Of a DNA stretch of 53,476 bases, positions 42,081 through 49,452 are shown in pieces. The stretch's first letter is position 1. Every line of letters starts with the position of its first letter. The position numbers and the translations under genes are program-made. Location: NCBI GenBank assembly GCA_014859645.1, contig JACUTV010000008.1, positions 1 to 53,476 on the forward strand. The letters run 5' to 3'. The stretch comes from Campylobacterales bacterium. Its GTDB lineage: Bacteria > Campylobacterota > Campylobacteria > Campylobacterales > Campylobacteraceae. A model generated the notes under the pieces. That model was not told the DNA's origin. It worked only from the letters and a program-made list of their open reading frames with translations, and did no database searches.

Positions 42081-43271
42081 ATGCACGTTTATGATTACCT
42101 CATCATCGGAGGCGGCATCATCGGCCTTGGGCTTGCCAAAGCCCTCAAAACCCGCTACCCCGAAGCTTCAGTGGTGCTCATCGAAAAAGAACGCTCCCCA
42201 GGCGCCCACAGCAGCGGGCGAAACTCAGGCGTGTTGCACGCGGGGTTTTACTACACCGCCGACTCCCTCAAAGCGCGCTTTACCCGCGAGGGCAATGCCA
42301 CCATGCATGCTTTTTGCGAAGAAAATGGCTTGAAGATTAACCGTTGTGGCAAGGTCGTCGTCGCGCAAAACGCGGGAGAGTTAGAAGGACTTGAAGAGCT
42401 AAAACGGCGCGGGGATGCCAACGGCGTAGCGCTAGAATGGATGAGCGAAGAAGCACTACGTGCGCGCTTTCCTGAAGCCAAAACCTTTCAAAAAGCCCTT
42501 TTTTCGCCCAGCACTTCCACCGTTAATCCCAAAGAAGTGGTCAAGGCCTTAGCCTTACATGTAAAGGCCTTGGGCGTAGAGATTCGCACCCAGTGCGCCT
42601 ATGAAGCGCGCCTTGGCAAAGACGCCGTGCTCACCTCTCAAGGCCCGTTGTTTTTCAACACCCTCATCAACGCCGCAGGCCTTTACGCCGACACCATCGC
42701 CCAAGAGTTTGGCGCGGGCAAGGCGTATGTCATCATCCCTTTTAAGGGCATCTACCTCAAAGACGCGCACAACCACATGGGGCTTTCCACCAACATCTAC
42801 CCCGTGCCCAATCTGGCCAATCCTTTCCTAGGCGTACACTACACCCTCACGGCTGAAGGTGCCGCCAAAATCGGCCCTACCGCCATCCCTGCCCTCTGGC
42901 GGGAAAATTACCAAGGGGTGGAAAACTTTTCCCTCCACGAATTAGGGCAAATCGCGTGGTACGAGGCCAAACTTTTTGCCACCAATGCCTTTGGCTTTCG
43001 CGCCTTGGCGGTCGAAGAAGTGCGCAAATACCAAAAGTCCTATTTTCTAGGCCTCGCCACAGCACTCACCCATGAGCGCGACCACAACGGCTTTGACGCA
43101 TGGAGCGAGCCAGGCATCCGCGCCCAACTGCTCAACACCGACACGCTAGAACTCGTCCAAGATTTCATCGTCGAACGCGAAGGCAACACCGTGCACATCC
43201 TAAACGCCGTCTCGCCTGCGTTTACCTGCGCGTTTTCATTCACGGAATGGGTGGTTGAGGAGTACATGTAA
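42081..43271 (+). CDS. lhgO: L-2-hydroxyglutarate oxidase (FAD)
   Basis: A 396-residue DAO-family flavoprotein. The dinucleotide fold is DYLIIGGGIIGLGLAKAL; HSSGRNSGVLHAGFYY is the FAD-contact block typical of LhgO/L2HGDH; GVHYTLTAEGAAKIGPTA and HILNAVSPAFTCAFSF are near the C-terminus. It oxidises L-2-hydroxyglutarate to 2-oxoglutarate, passing electrons to the quinone pool. It is last in the TRAP operon, suggesting that the transporter brings in 2-hydroxyglutarate or a related acid. One TTACATGTAA lies at 42555, and the stop codon is inside a near copy. Confidence 0.88.
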   Translation: MHVYDYLIIGGGIIGLGLAKALKTRYPEASVVLIEKERSPGAHSSGRNSGVLHAGFYYTADSLKARFTREGNATMHAFCEENGLKINRCGKVVVAQNAGELEGLEELKRRGDANGVALEWMSEEALRARFPEAKTFQKALFSPSTSTVNPKEVVKALALHVKALGVEIRTQCAYEARLGKDAVLTSQGPLFFNTLINAAGLYADTIAQEFGAGKAYVIIPFKGIYLKDAHNHMGLSTNIYPVPNLANPFLGVHYTLTAEGAAKIGPTAIPALWRENYQGVENFSLHELGQIAWYEAKLFATNAFGFRALAVEEVRKYQKSYFLGLATALTHERDHNGFDAWSEPGIRAQLLNTDTLELVQDFIVEREGNTVHILNAVSPAFTCAFSFTEWVVEEYM

Positions 43272-43316
43272 GGGTGTAAAACAAGTTCATTTTTCGTCTA
43301 TTTGTATTTTTTATAG

Positions 43317-43352
43317 GCGTTACATGTAAGAAAAACTCCTTACATGTAACGC
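43317..43352. repeat. Inverted pair of TTACATGTAA palindromes
   Basis: Two copies (43320 and 43340) lie within a larger perfect inverted repeat: a 14-bp arm (43317-43330) and its complement (43339-43352) with an 8-nt loop, between convergent lhgO and the small-protein gene. It could act as a terminator, though T runs are lacking. Confidence 0.65.
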
Positions 43353-43364
43353 GCAAAAAGGCTG

Positions 43365-43511
43365 TTATTTTCTGTTGCAGCCTTTGCCTCTTCCTTGGCC
43401 CTTTCCAAAGCCTTCACCATTGCCATGACAAGATTGGTCATGTTTCATGTTGCCACCGCGTCCCATTCCAGAGCCATTAAGGGCTCTTTTTTGCATACAT
43501 TTTTTTTCCAT
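43365..43511 (-). CDS. Tiny glycine-rich Cys/His protein
   Basis: A 48-residue ORF, MEKKCMQKRALNGSGMGRGG at the start and GFGKGQGRGKGCNRK at the end, with Cys5, Cys28 and Cys45, two His and several Met. The ribosome site AAAGGA overlaps the end of the upstream small gene. The Gly/Arg/Met-rich style resembles DUF5320-like small proteins, but I would not assign it. It forms a two-gene unit with the ORF at 43514, behind a metal-regulator-type operator, so metal handling is a fair guess. Confidence 0.6.
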   Translation of the reverse strand: MEKKCMQKRALNGSGMGRGGNMKHDQSCHGNGEGFGKGQGRGKGCNRK

Positions 43512-43513
43512 TA

Positions 43514-43669
43514 TTAATCCTTTTGTATAAATTTTTTACAGCCTTTTTCTTCGTTCCCGCCGTTAGTAGAGAACTCTTTGGCACCTTCAAGAAAGAGCTT
43601 ATACCGTAAGCACTCATCTTTTTTTATACACCTGCTATTGTTGCAAGCAAGCACAACTTCTTGTTCCAT
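43514..43669 (-). CDS. Tiny cysteine-containing protein
   Basis: A 51-residue ORF: MEQEVVLACNNSRCIKKDEC at the start, with Cys9, Cys14, Cys20 and Cys44 (C-x4-C-x5-C plus one), and FIQKD at the end. ATG follows AAGGAG at 6 nt, an excellent ribosome site, and its stop overlaps the ribosome site of the next small gene. Four cysteines in 51 residues suggest a metal or Fe-S ligand protein. I do not recognise the family. It is transcribed from a promoter occupied by two palindromic operator sites. Confidence 0.65.
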   Translation of the reverse strand: MEQEVVLACNNSRCIKKDECLRYKLFLEGAKEFSTNGGNEEKGCKKFIQKD

Positions 43670-43684
43670 TTACGCTCCTTATTT

Positions 43685-43727
43685 TGAACATATGTTCATA
43701 TTGTATCAAACATATGTTCAAAAACAA
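43685..43727 (-). promoter_or_regulatory. Promoter with two ArsR/SmtB-like operator palindromes
   Basis: On the minus strand -35 TTGTTT (43722-43727), a 16-bp spacer and -10 TACAAT (43700-43705). Operator 1 is the perfect palindrome TGAACATATGTTCA (43685-43698), over the transcription start. Operator 2 (43707-43720), differing at two bases of one arm, fills the spacer. The centres are 22 bp apart, two helical turns. TGAACA-N2-TGTTCA is the core of ArsR/SmtB-type metal-sensor operators. Confidence 0.65.
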
Positions 43728-43814
43728 AGAAAATAGTTAGCCATTGGAAAATAAAAAAAATCCGTAAAAAAAAGAATTCAACATGCTACAATGCCACCAA
43801 AAAAAGGAAACTCC

Positions 43815-44288
43815 ATGGAACTTATTTTCGCACAATACCAAAGTATTATCGTCTTTTTGCATGTTATTTCTGCCGTCGTGTGGGTAGGCGGCATGATCGC
43901 CATTCGCTTTAGTGCCCACTACGCCCTAGCCCAACTTGAAGGGCCACAACGTCTGGCTCGCACGGCACATATGCTCAACAATCTCTTCAAGATTGTCGTG
44001 CCTTTTGTACTACTATTGCTTCTTACTGCGCTTATTATGGCGCTTGCTATGGATTTACATCAAAGCGAACTAAAGGTGCTCACTTTTGCCAAAGAAGGGA
44101 TTTGGAGCGTGATGGCACTGAACCTTGGCATGATGATTCTACGCCGCAACAAAGCCCAACGCTTCATAGATGCAGGAGATTTTGCCAACGCAAAATCCAT
44201 GCTAGGGCCAATCGGAACCCTCATGGTGCCCATCAACATCACGCTAGGCGTGGTAGCGATTTTTCTAGGCGTACTTTTACGTTTTTAA
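43815..44288 (+). CDS. CopD-like membrane protein
   Basis: A 157-residue inner-membrane protein with four helices. The first, IIVFLHVISAVVWVGGMIAIRF, has the His and WxGG pattern of CopD-family and related haem/copper membrane proteins. ATG 43815 follows AAGGAA. A TACAAT -10 candidate lies at 43787-43792. It is divergent from the two tiny Cys proteins, so a shared metal theme is possible. The exact family (CopD versus DUF4149-like) is uncertain. Confidence 0.6.
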   Translation: MELIFAQYQSIIVFLHVISAVVWVGGMIAIRFSAHYALAQLEGPQRLARTAHMLNNLFKIVVPFVLLLLLTALIMALAMDLHQSELKVLTFAKEGIWSVMALNLGMMILRRNKAQRFIDAGDFANAKSMLGPIGTLMVPINITLGVVAIFLGVLLRF

Positions 44289-44373
44289 AACACGCTCCAT
44301 CACCCTGTGCTATTTCCACGCTACGCTCGTGCGGTAAGATTTCCTTGCTAAAAAACTAAGCAAAGGAGACGTT

Positions 44374-44586
44374 ATGGCAGTAAAGATTACGGACGTTTGT
44401 ATTTCATGTGGGGCCTGTATCGATGAGTGTCCCGTGGAGGCTATCGTGGATGATAGCGACAACCCAACGGATGCGGATATTTACTATGTGTACGCAGACA
44501 AATGCGTTGAGTGCGTAGGGCACCACGCCTCACCCGCGTGCATGGAAGTCTGTCCAACCGAAGGTTGTATTGTTTTTGCAAATTAA
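44374..44586 (+). CDS. fdxA: 2[4Fe-4S] ferredoxin
   Basis: A 70-residue ferredoxin. The first cluster motif is CISCGACIDECP; the second is extended, CVECVGHHASPACMEVCP, the Chromatium-type insertion found in many proteobacterial ferredoxins. It carries low-potential electrons, for example for pyruvate or 2-oxoglutarate:ferredoxin oxidoreductase. ATG follows AAGGAG. Single gene, followed by a TTACATGTAA and a hairpin shared with the converging MCP gene. The symbol follows Campylobacter naming. Confidence 0.9.
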   Translation: MAVKITDVCISCGACIDECPVEAIVDDSDNPTDADIYYVYADKCVECVGHHASPACMEVCPTEGCIVFAN

Positions 44587-44615
44587 TAAGCCTCACGCTT
44601 TACATGTAAAGAAGA

Positions 44616-44652
44616 GGCTAGGCACACACGTGGACATAGTGTGCGCCTAGCC
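44616..44652. terminator. Hairpin between ferredoxin and MCP
   Basis: A stem of 13 pairs with one mismatch (44616-44629 with 44639-44652) lies between the convergent stops at 44586 and 44665. It is probably a shared terminator, although T runs are short. Confidence 0.6.
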
Positions 44653-44664
44653 TTGAGGCCGCCC

Positions 44665-46539
44665 CTAAGACTTAAACTTTCCTAACTCGTTGTTAAGGTT
44701 CTCCGTCATAGTGTGCAAGTGTTCAGACGCTTGGGAGACGTTGTCGATGCTTCCTACGTTTTCTTTTGAAATCACATTGATTTTTTCGATTTCATCTACA
44801 ATCTTTTTGATTTTTGTGGCCGTATCGATGAAGTCGTTGACGGTCCCGTGGGATTCGTCGATGGTTTTGTAAATCGTATCCGCAACATTGTTCATGCCAT
44901 TTTGCAGCTCCAAAGAAACGGAAGCTAGCCTGCTTACTTCTTTGGCGTTGGCAGTGATGTCTGTATTGGCATCCATGATAGACTGCACTACAACGTTGAT
45001 GGTCGCATCGATCTCCACAAGGCTTTTTTGGGTTCTTTCGGCAAGTTTACGCACCTCATCGGCAACCACCGCAAACCCGCGCCCGTGTTCACCCGCGCGC
45101 GCCGCTTCGATGGCTGCATTAAGCGCCAAAAGGTTCGTTTGGTCGGCGATATCGCGGATGATGCCAAGCACGTCTTTGACTTCACTGGCGTTTTGACTAA
45201 CCATATTAAGGCGCTCAGCCAAGCTTTGCTCTTTAGCCGCCGTAGCTTGCATGGTGTGTTCAAGTTCTTCTACTTTCGCCCTCACCTCACCAATATCTTG
45301 CTGGGTATTTGAAAGTGCTGTTTGGGAAGCTTTGGCTTTTTCCACAGAACCTTCAATGCTTTTGACCAGTGCCGTGCCTTCTTCTTTTGTTTGCGCAACA
45401 ATCCTCGACTCGCTGTCCACATTTCGCACGACTTGTGAAGCAGTGCGCGAAAGCTCTTCAGAAATGGACGCATTTTCGCTACTGATGACTTTTGATTTTT
45501 TCACAATCTCGTGAAGTTTTTCGATAAAGCGATTGATGTTACGCGAAACTTGTGAAAACTCATCGTTAGCGGTCGCAACAAGCCGTTGGCGCAAGTCACC
45601 CTCGGCACTGGAGAGTTCCTCCACAACACTGTTGAGTTTATCGAGAGGTTTTAGCAGTGTTTTGATTAAAAAAATCATAATGCCCATCGAAACAACCAGC
45701 ATGATAAGGCCAATAAAAACAAGTTCTCTTGTCAGGGCATTTAAAAAAGCATAGGCCACTTCTTTTTCAAAGGTAATGCCAGGAATCCAGTTAGTTTCCA
45801 CGGAAGCTTTGTAGGTAAAAATTTTATCGCTTCCATCAAAGGCGTACTCAAGCATGCCCTCACTCGCCCCGCCAAAGCGCGACGCCAAAACAGATTCTTT
45901 GCCAATCATGTCAGATTTTGGATGTACAACGATGACTTTTTTCGCGTCCAATAACATACCGTATCCGCCGTTAAAGTCAATACCACTAACGGCTTTGGCA
46001 ACGTGCGTTAGCTCAAAAGAACTAGCAACAACACCGATGATTTTCCCATTTTTCACAATGGGCGCCATGACCGCAACCAAGTCAATAGGGTCGGCCGAAC
46101 CTCTGTAAATATCTGTCATGCCCGCTTTACCCGTGGTTTTGCCCATGATAAACCACGGACGCGCACGAGGGTCAAACCCTGCTTTTGGCGTGGTATTGCT
46201 TCCGTAAATCATCACGCCAGAAGACTCGATGCCCACAAAGGTGTCGCGACTTTCTGCGGCTTTTGTGGTTTCTTGAAGGACGGCTTTGATTTGCGCTTCG
46301 CTCATAGTTTCAACATCGCCAAGCATTCTCGCGGCACTCATTAGGCTATTTTTTTTACCAAGCACCCACAAATCAATGTAGTCCGTTAAGCCCCGAGAGG
46401 CTATCTTAAGACTCTCTTCAACCTGCGCGACACTGTTTTTCTTCGTGTCGAGATAACTGATGACTCCAAAAATACCCAAACTTAAAAACATTAACACAGC
46501 AATCGTGGTGATAATTTTTGCTTTAAATGACACACCCAC
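44665..46539 (-). CDS. Methyl-accepting chemotaxis protein, dCache sensor
   Basis: A 624-residue chemoreceptor: TM1 (about 7-29), periplasmic dCache_1 domain (about 35-270) with FDPRARPWF and [13 protein letters not shown]2 (about 273-297), HAMP ([17 protein letters not shown]) and the conserved tip [20 protein letters not shown]. The RxxW/D pattern in the distal Cache half is common in amino-acid-type sensors, but the full ligand motif is not certain. No CheR-docking pentapeptide (ends NELGKFKS). Monocistronic. The cytoplasmic part closely resembles the MCP at 27493. Confidence 0.9.
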   Translation of the reverse strand: MGVSFKAKIITTIAVLMFLSLGIFGVISYLDTKKNSVAQVEESLKIASRGLTDYIDLWVLGKKNSLMSAARMLGDVETMSEAQIKAVLQETTKAAESRDTFVGIESSGVMIYGSNTTPKAGFDPRARPWFIMGKTTGKAGMTDIYRGSADPIDLVAVMAPIVKNGKIIGVVASSFELTHVAKAVSGIDFNGGYGMLLDAKKVIVVHPKSDMIGKESVLASRFGGASEGMLEYAFDGSDKIFTYKASVETNWIPGITFEKEVAYAFLNALTRELVFIGLIMLVVSMGIMIFLIKTLLKPLDKLNSVVEELSSAEGDLRQRLVATANDEFSQVSRNINRFIEKLHEIVKKSKVISSENASISEELSRTASQVVRNVDSESRIVAQTKEEGTALVKSIEGSVEKAKASQTALSNTQQDIGEVRAKVEELEHTMQATAAKEQSLAERLNMVSQNASEVKDVLGIIRDIADQTNLLALNAAIEAARAGEHGRGFAVVADEVRKLAERTQKSLVEIDATINVVVQSIMDANTDITANAKEVSRLASVSLELQNGMNNVADTIYKTIDESHGTVNDFIDTATKIKKIVDEIEKINVISKENVGSIDNVSQASEHLHTMTENLNNELGKFKS

Positions 46540-46639
46540 TCCTCATAGTAGTTTCACATTCGCCCAAAATGTCACCACTATTATGTCACAATATCGTGAC
46601 ATAAATAAGACGGAGTCATCCGTCTTTGCATGTAAGTCT

Positions 46640-47449
46640 CTAAGGTTTGGGTGCTTTTTCGTACAATGGCATCACGCGCGTTGCCGCTTGTTTAAGCTCA
46701 GCGATGCGTGACTGGGGTGAAGGGTGGGTACTTAAAAACTCTGGTGGAGAGCTGGGTGAGGCTTTTGCCATTTTTTCCCACACGCGTACCGCGCCCATGG
46801 GGTCATACCCTGCGCGCGCGGCTAATTCAAGGCCGATGATGTCGGATTCGCGTTCGTGCTCGCGGCTATAAGGCAACGAGATCGTGTAGTGCGTGGCCAT
46901 GTCTGCAAGTTTCATGACTTCGCCCGAAGCACCTGTGGCTTTTTGCACCGCAAAGAGGCCAATCTGACGCAACTGGTCTTGAGAAGCGCGCTCACGGCTG
47001 TGTTCACGCAAGGCATGGGCCATTTCGTGTCCCATGATGGCCGCTACTTCGTGGTCATCAAGCTTCAACTGGTCTAAAATGCCCGTATAAAAAGCAATCT
47101 TCCCGCCAGGCATACACCACGCATTGAGCGTGTCTTCGGTGATGAGATTCACCTCCCACGCCCACTGGGTGGCATCTTGGCGAAACACACCCACTTGCCC
47201 CATAAGGCGTTTGGCGATGGTGCGTAAGCGCTCTACTTGGGCTTTGTTTTTATTGAGTTTATTCTCGGCTTTGGCCTTGCTCAACACTTGGGCGTAGGCT
47301 TCGTCGGCCCCTGTTTGCATTTGTGCCGAAGAAACAAGCATGAGTTGTCCTCGGTTTACCCCAAGTGCGCCTCCTTGAGTGGAGCTTGCCATACATCCTG
47401 TCAACAAAATCCCTACTACTATCGCCACTAAACCCTGCCACATGCGCAT
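46640..47449 (-). CDS. M48-family zinc metalloprotease, lipoprotein
   Basis: A 269-residue periplasmic lipoprotein: signal MRMWQGLVAIVVGILLTG and lipobox LTGC with Cys19. The zinc motif is HEMAH in AAIMGHEMAHALREH, with the third ligand Glu in REHERESDIIGLELAARAGYDP. NAWCMPGGKIAFYTGI is also typical. It resembles LoiP/YggG and the protease part of BepA, which degrade misassembled outer-membrane proteins. No TPR domain follows, so it is LoiP-like. ATG follows GGAG. Confidence 0.88.
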   Translation of the reverse strand: MRMWQGLVAIVVGILLTGCMASSTQGGALGVNRGQLMLVSSAQMQTGADEAYAQVLSKAKAENKLNKNKAQVERLRTIAKRLMGQVGVFRQDATQWAWEVNLITEDTLNAWCMPGGKIAFYTGILDQLKLDDHEVAAIMGHEMAHALREHSRERASQDQLRQIGLFAVQKATGASGEVMKLADMATHYTISLPYSREHERESDIIGLELAARAGYDPMGAVRVWEKMAKASPSSPPEFLSTHPSPQSRIAELKQAATRVMPLYEKAPKP

Positions 47450-47605
47450 TGTTTTCTCCTTATATTTTATAGAATTCTTGCAGAACTCCTAATACGCTTT
47501 TGAAGCAAAGCTCCAAAAACTACGCTAACACTGGGTTTCCCTCGGCGGGAGGCCCACGCACCCTTGGTGCTTTTTCTTCTTGCTAAAACCCTTACATGTA
47601 AGGGT
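47450..47605 (+). ncRNA. Intergenic segment with candidate plus-strand small RNA
   Basis: Between two minus-strand genes there is a plus-strand terminator-like hairpin: GCACC (47558-47562) pairs with GGTGC (47566-47570), followed by TTTTTCTTCTT. About 90 bp upstream is a -10-like TAGAAT. A transcript from roughly 47480 to 47580 would contain further short stems around GGGTTTCCCTCGGCGGGAGG. On the minus strand the segment shares loose patterns (AAGGGTG, GGGA, GTT-AG-CGTAG) with the leuC fold-back element. No known RNA family is recognised. Confidence 0.35.
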
Positions 47606-47607
47606 TT
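47586..47607. repeat. 22-bp perfect palindrome around TTACATGTAA
   Basis: AAACCC, TTACATGTAA, GGGTTT form one unbroken palindrome overlapping the last base pairs of the SIMPL gene stop. It may serve as its transcription stop. Confidence 0.6.
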
Positions 47608-48313
47608 AGTCGTTTAAGTAATACACCACCGTAGACACTACCCGCACGGTTTTGATGTGAGGCGTGTTTTTGTCGCGGTCGCTGATGCTAAACTGCCCTT
47701 GGGCGGCGGATTTTATCTTGCCTAGCTTACTTTGCGAATCATCGGCAAAAGTTTGGGCCGAGGCGCGCGCACTCAGTGTCGCTTCTTTGAGCATAGGAGG
47801 TTTAACGGCGTTTAGTTGCGTAAACAAGTACTCCACGCGATTTTCGTACATGTCGGATTTAAAAGTCACCCCTTGTTTACCAAGCTCCCCAAGACCCACC
47901 ATGGCTTCTCTGGCTTTACTTACTTGGGTGCTGTAAAGGGAGAGGGTTTGGCTCAAAATATAACGGTAGCCGCCCTCATTTTGACCGTACTGGTTGCTAA
48001 GGCGGTCAAATACCACGGGCGCACTCACGGTGAGCTCTTTGGCGTCAAACCCTTCTGTTTCTAAAAAGCCTTTGACAAGCTTGGTGTCGCGCTCTAGCTC
48101 TTGGTACAGCTTACCCAAATCATCGCCAGCGCGGGTGAATTGGATGGGCCAAATGACCACGTCTGCTTCCACTTCCGTCTCTGCCAACCCTTTGACCGAA
48201 ACGGTCCGTTCAAGCTGTTTGTATTTGACCACACTGCTTCCAAGCCCCATTCCAAGGGCTCCTGCACTCATTAGTAAAAATAACCCCAACACAAACGCGG
48301 AAGATTGTTGCAT
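47606..48313 (-). CDS. SIMPL-domain (DUF541) exported protein
   Basis: A 235-residue protein with one N-terminal membrane helix or signal (SAFVLGLFLLMSAGALGMGL), then a SIMPL domain: RTVSVKGLAETEVEADVVIW at the start and the Ala-rich helix SARASAQTFADDSQSKLGKI before the last strands (VRVVSTVVYYL). SIMPL proteins oligomerise in the periplasm; the role is poorly known (oxidative stress for E. coli YggE). It lies 12 bp after the AEC transporter gene. Confidence 0.85.
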   Translation of the reverse strand: MQQSSAFVLGLFLLMSAGALGMGLGSSVVKYKQLERTVSVKGLAETEVEADVVIWPIQFTRAGDDLGKLYQELERDTKLVKGFLETEGFDAKELTVSAPVVFDRLSNQYGQNEGGYRYILSQTLSLYSTQVSKAREAMVGLGELGKQGVTFKSDMYENRVEYLFTQLNAVKPPMLKEATLSARASAQTFADDSQSKLGKIKSAAQGQFSISDRDKNTPHIKTVRVVSTVVYYLND

Positions 48314-48325
48314 TATTAACTCCTC

Positions 48326-49249
48326 TTAATGTAAAAAAACAAGACTCATGAGCGGAATGCTCACGAGGGAAAACAAGGTGCTCAAAAGCACCGCAAAGGA
48401 AGCCTTTTCAGGCGCGGCGTTAAGCAACACCGCCATGGAGACAGCATTGGCCGCTAAGGGCACCACGGCGAAGATAAACATGACTTTATACAGCGCGTCA
48501 TTAAGTAGCCCAAACCACGTTTGGTCAAGGTAAATAAGCCCAAACACCACCAACGGCCACACAACAAATTTGGTCACAAAGGTCATGCCCACGAAGGCAA
48601 AGTCCATGCCATTTTCCCGCACGCCCTTGAGCCCCATGCCTACCATCATCATCCCTAAAATGGCAAAGGTTCCTTTAAAATACTCCATAAAATCCATCAT
48701 GGATTCGGAAGGAAACCACCCCATGTAGTTGAACACAAGCCCCACGTGCATGGCGTAAAGTGAAGGCAAGCGCGCCACTTTGAGAAGGCTTTGCCTAAAG
48801 GTGTACTGCCCCCGCGCGATGATATAAAACCCGATGGTACTCTCATACAGCAAAGAAGCAAGCATGGTAAAAATGTACAAGTTGGCCACCTCAGGCTCAA
48901 AAAGTAACATCGCAAGAGGAATACCAAAGTAGCCCGTGTTGCCCGTACCCGCGCTAAAAGCGAAGATATTACGCGTCGCATCCGTCCAAAAAAACTTCCC
49001 GACCCAGTAAAACAAAAGGCACAACGCCGCGCTCACCCCAAACATGAACCATGGAAACCCGAGCACTTCAAGGCTAATGGTCACGTTCAAACTGGCCGTA
49101 AACACCACCACGGGCGAGATGATATAAATCAGCAAAGGCGCGATAGATTCACGGGCTACATGTAAACCCCGCGAAGCGATGTACCCTAGCCCAATCATCC
49201 CATACAGCGGAAAAATTTTCCCCACGAGGGCTATGAATATGCCAAACAC
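48326..49249 (-). CDS. AEC-family transporter
   Basis: A 307-residue membrane protein of the auxin efflux carrier family, ten predicted helices in two halves. FPLYGMIGLGYIASR at the N-terminus, SAGTGNTGYFGIPLAML (the N-G-Y/F-G-P crossover region) and the C-terminal FAVVPLAANAVSMAVLL are typical. Bacterial members export or import small organic acids such as malate. ATG follows AAGGAG. Upstream is the ~200-bp AT-rich gap before the secretion locus. Confidence 0.88.
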   Translation of the reverse strand: MFGIFIALVGKIFPLYGMIGLGYIASRGLHVARESIAPLLIYIISPVVVFTASLNVTISLEVLGFPWFMFGVSAALCLLFYWVGKFFWTDATRNIFAFSAGTGNTGYFGIPLAMLLFEPEVANLYIFTMLASLLYESTIGFYIIARGQYTFRQSLLKVARLPSLYAMHVGLVFNYMGWFPSESMMDFMEYFKGTFAILGMMMVGMGLKGVRENGMDFAFVGMTFVTKFVVWPLVVFGLIYLDQTWFGLLNDALYKVMFIFAVVPLAANAVSMAVLLNAAPEKASFAVLLSTLFSLVSIPLMSLVFLH

Positions 49250-49452
49250 ATAAACTCCTTGTAAAAGAAGGATTATACTCCAAAAAGGCCGCGAAGGGTT
49301 TTGGGAAATTTCTAATATGGTAAGAATCTAACGTTAAGTAACATCTTTTTATAACCATTTAATCAAATTGTAATTTTTAAGACATTATAATCTGATTTTT
49401 TAAATTTATCATATTTTTTATCACATCACTCTTTCTGGCGGAATGGAGGCTC
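49250..49452 (+). promoter_or_regulatory. AT-rich promoter region of the two-partner secretion locus
   Basis: 203 bp with A/T runs. TATAAT at 49386-49391 is a good -10 box for tpsB, 61 bp before the ATG; the -35 region is weak. The sharp rise in A+T marks the edge of the likely acquired segment. Confidence 0.45.

Larger units (their letters stand above)
863..47601. repeat. Dispersed palindrome TTACATGTAA, 28 exact copies
   Basis: Exact copies start at 863, 2805, 6847, 7015, 7052, 11346, 14716, 15616, 17837, 20214, 22209, 23031, 25031, 25456, 27317, 29523, 30319, 30452, 32659, 35376, 35515, 37339, 38379, 42555, 43320, 43340, 44600 and 47592. Nineteen are in genes, read as Leu-His-Val or x-Thr-Cys-Lys; the third frame would give a stop. 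Nine are intergenic. Near copies with one end changed occur at 5715, 14460, 18050, 20767, 23070, 43262, 49157 and 52008. Confidence 0.9.

Noticed and set aside
863-47601. TTACATGTAA as a simple restriction target (ACATGT)
   Set aside because: Restriction sites are usually avoided; this 10-mer is greatly over-represented and extended beyond the 6-bp core.
47460-47605. 4.5S (SRP) RNA or tmRNA in the gap
   Set aside because: The conserved SRP apical loop bases and tmRNA acceptor end are not present.
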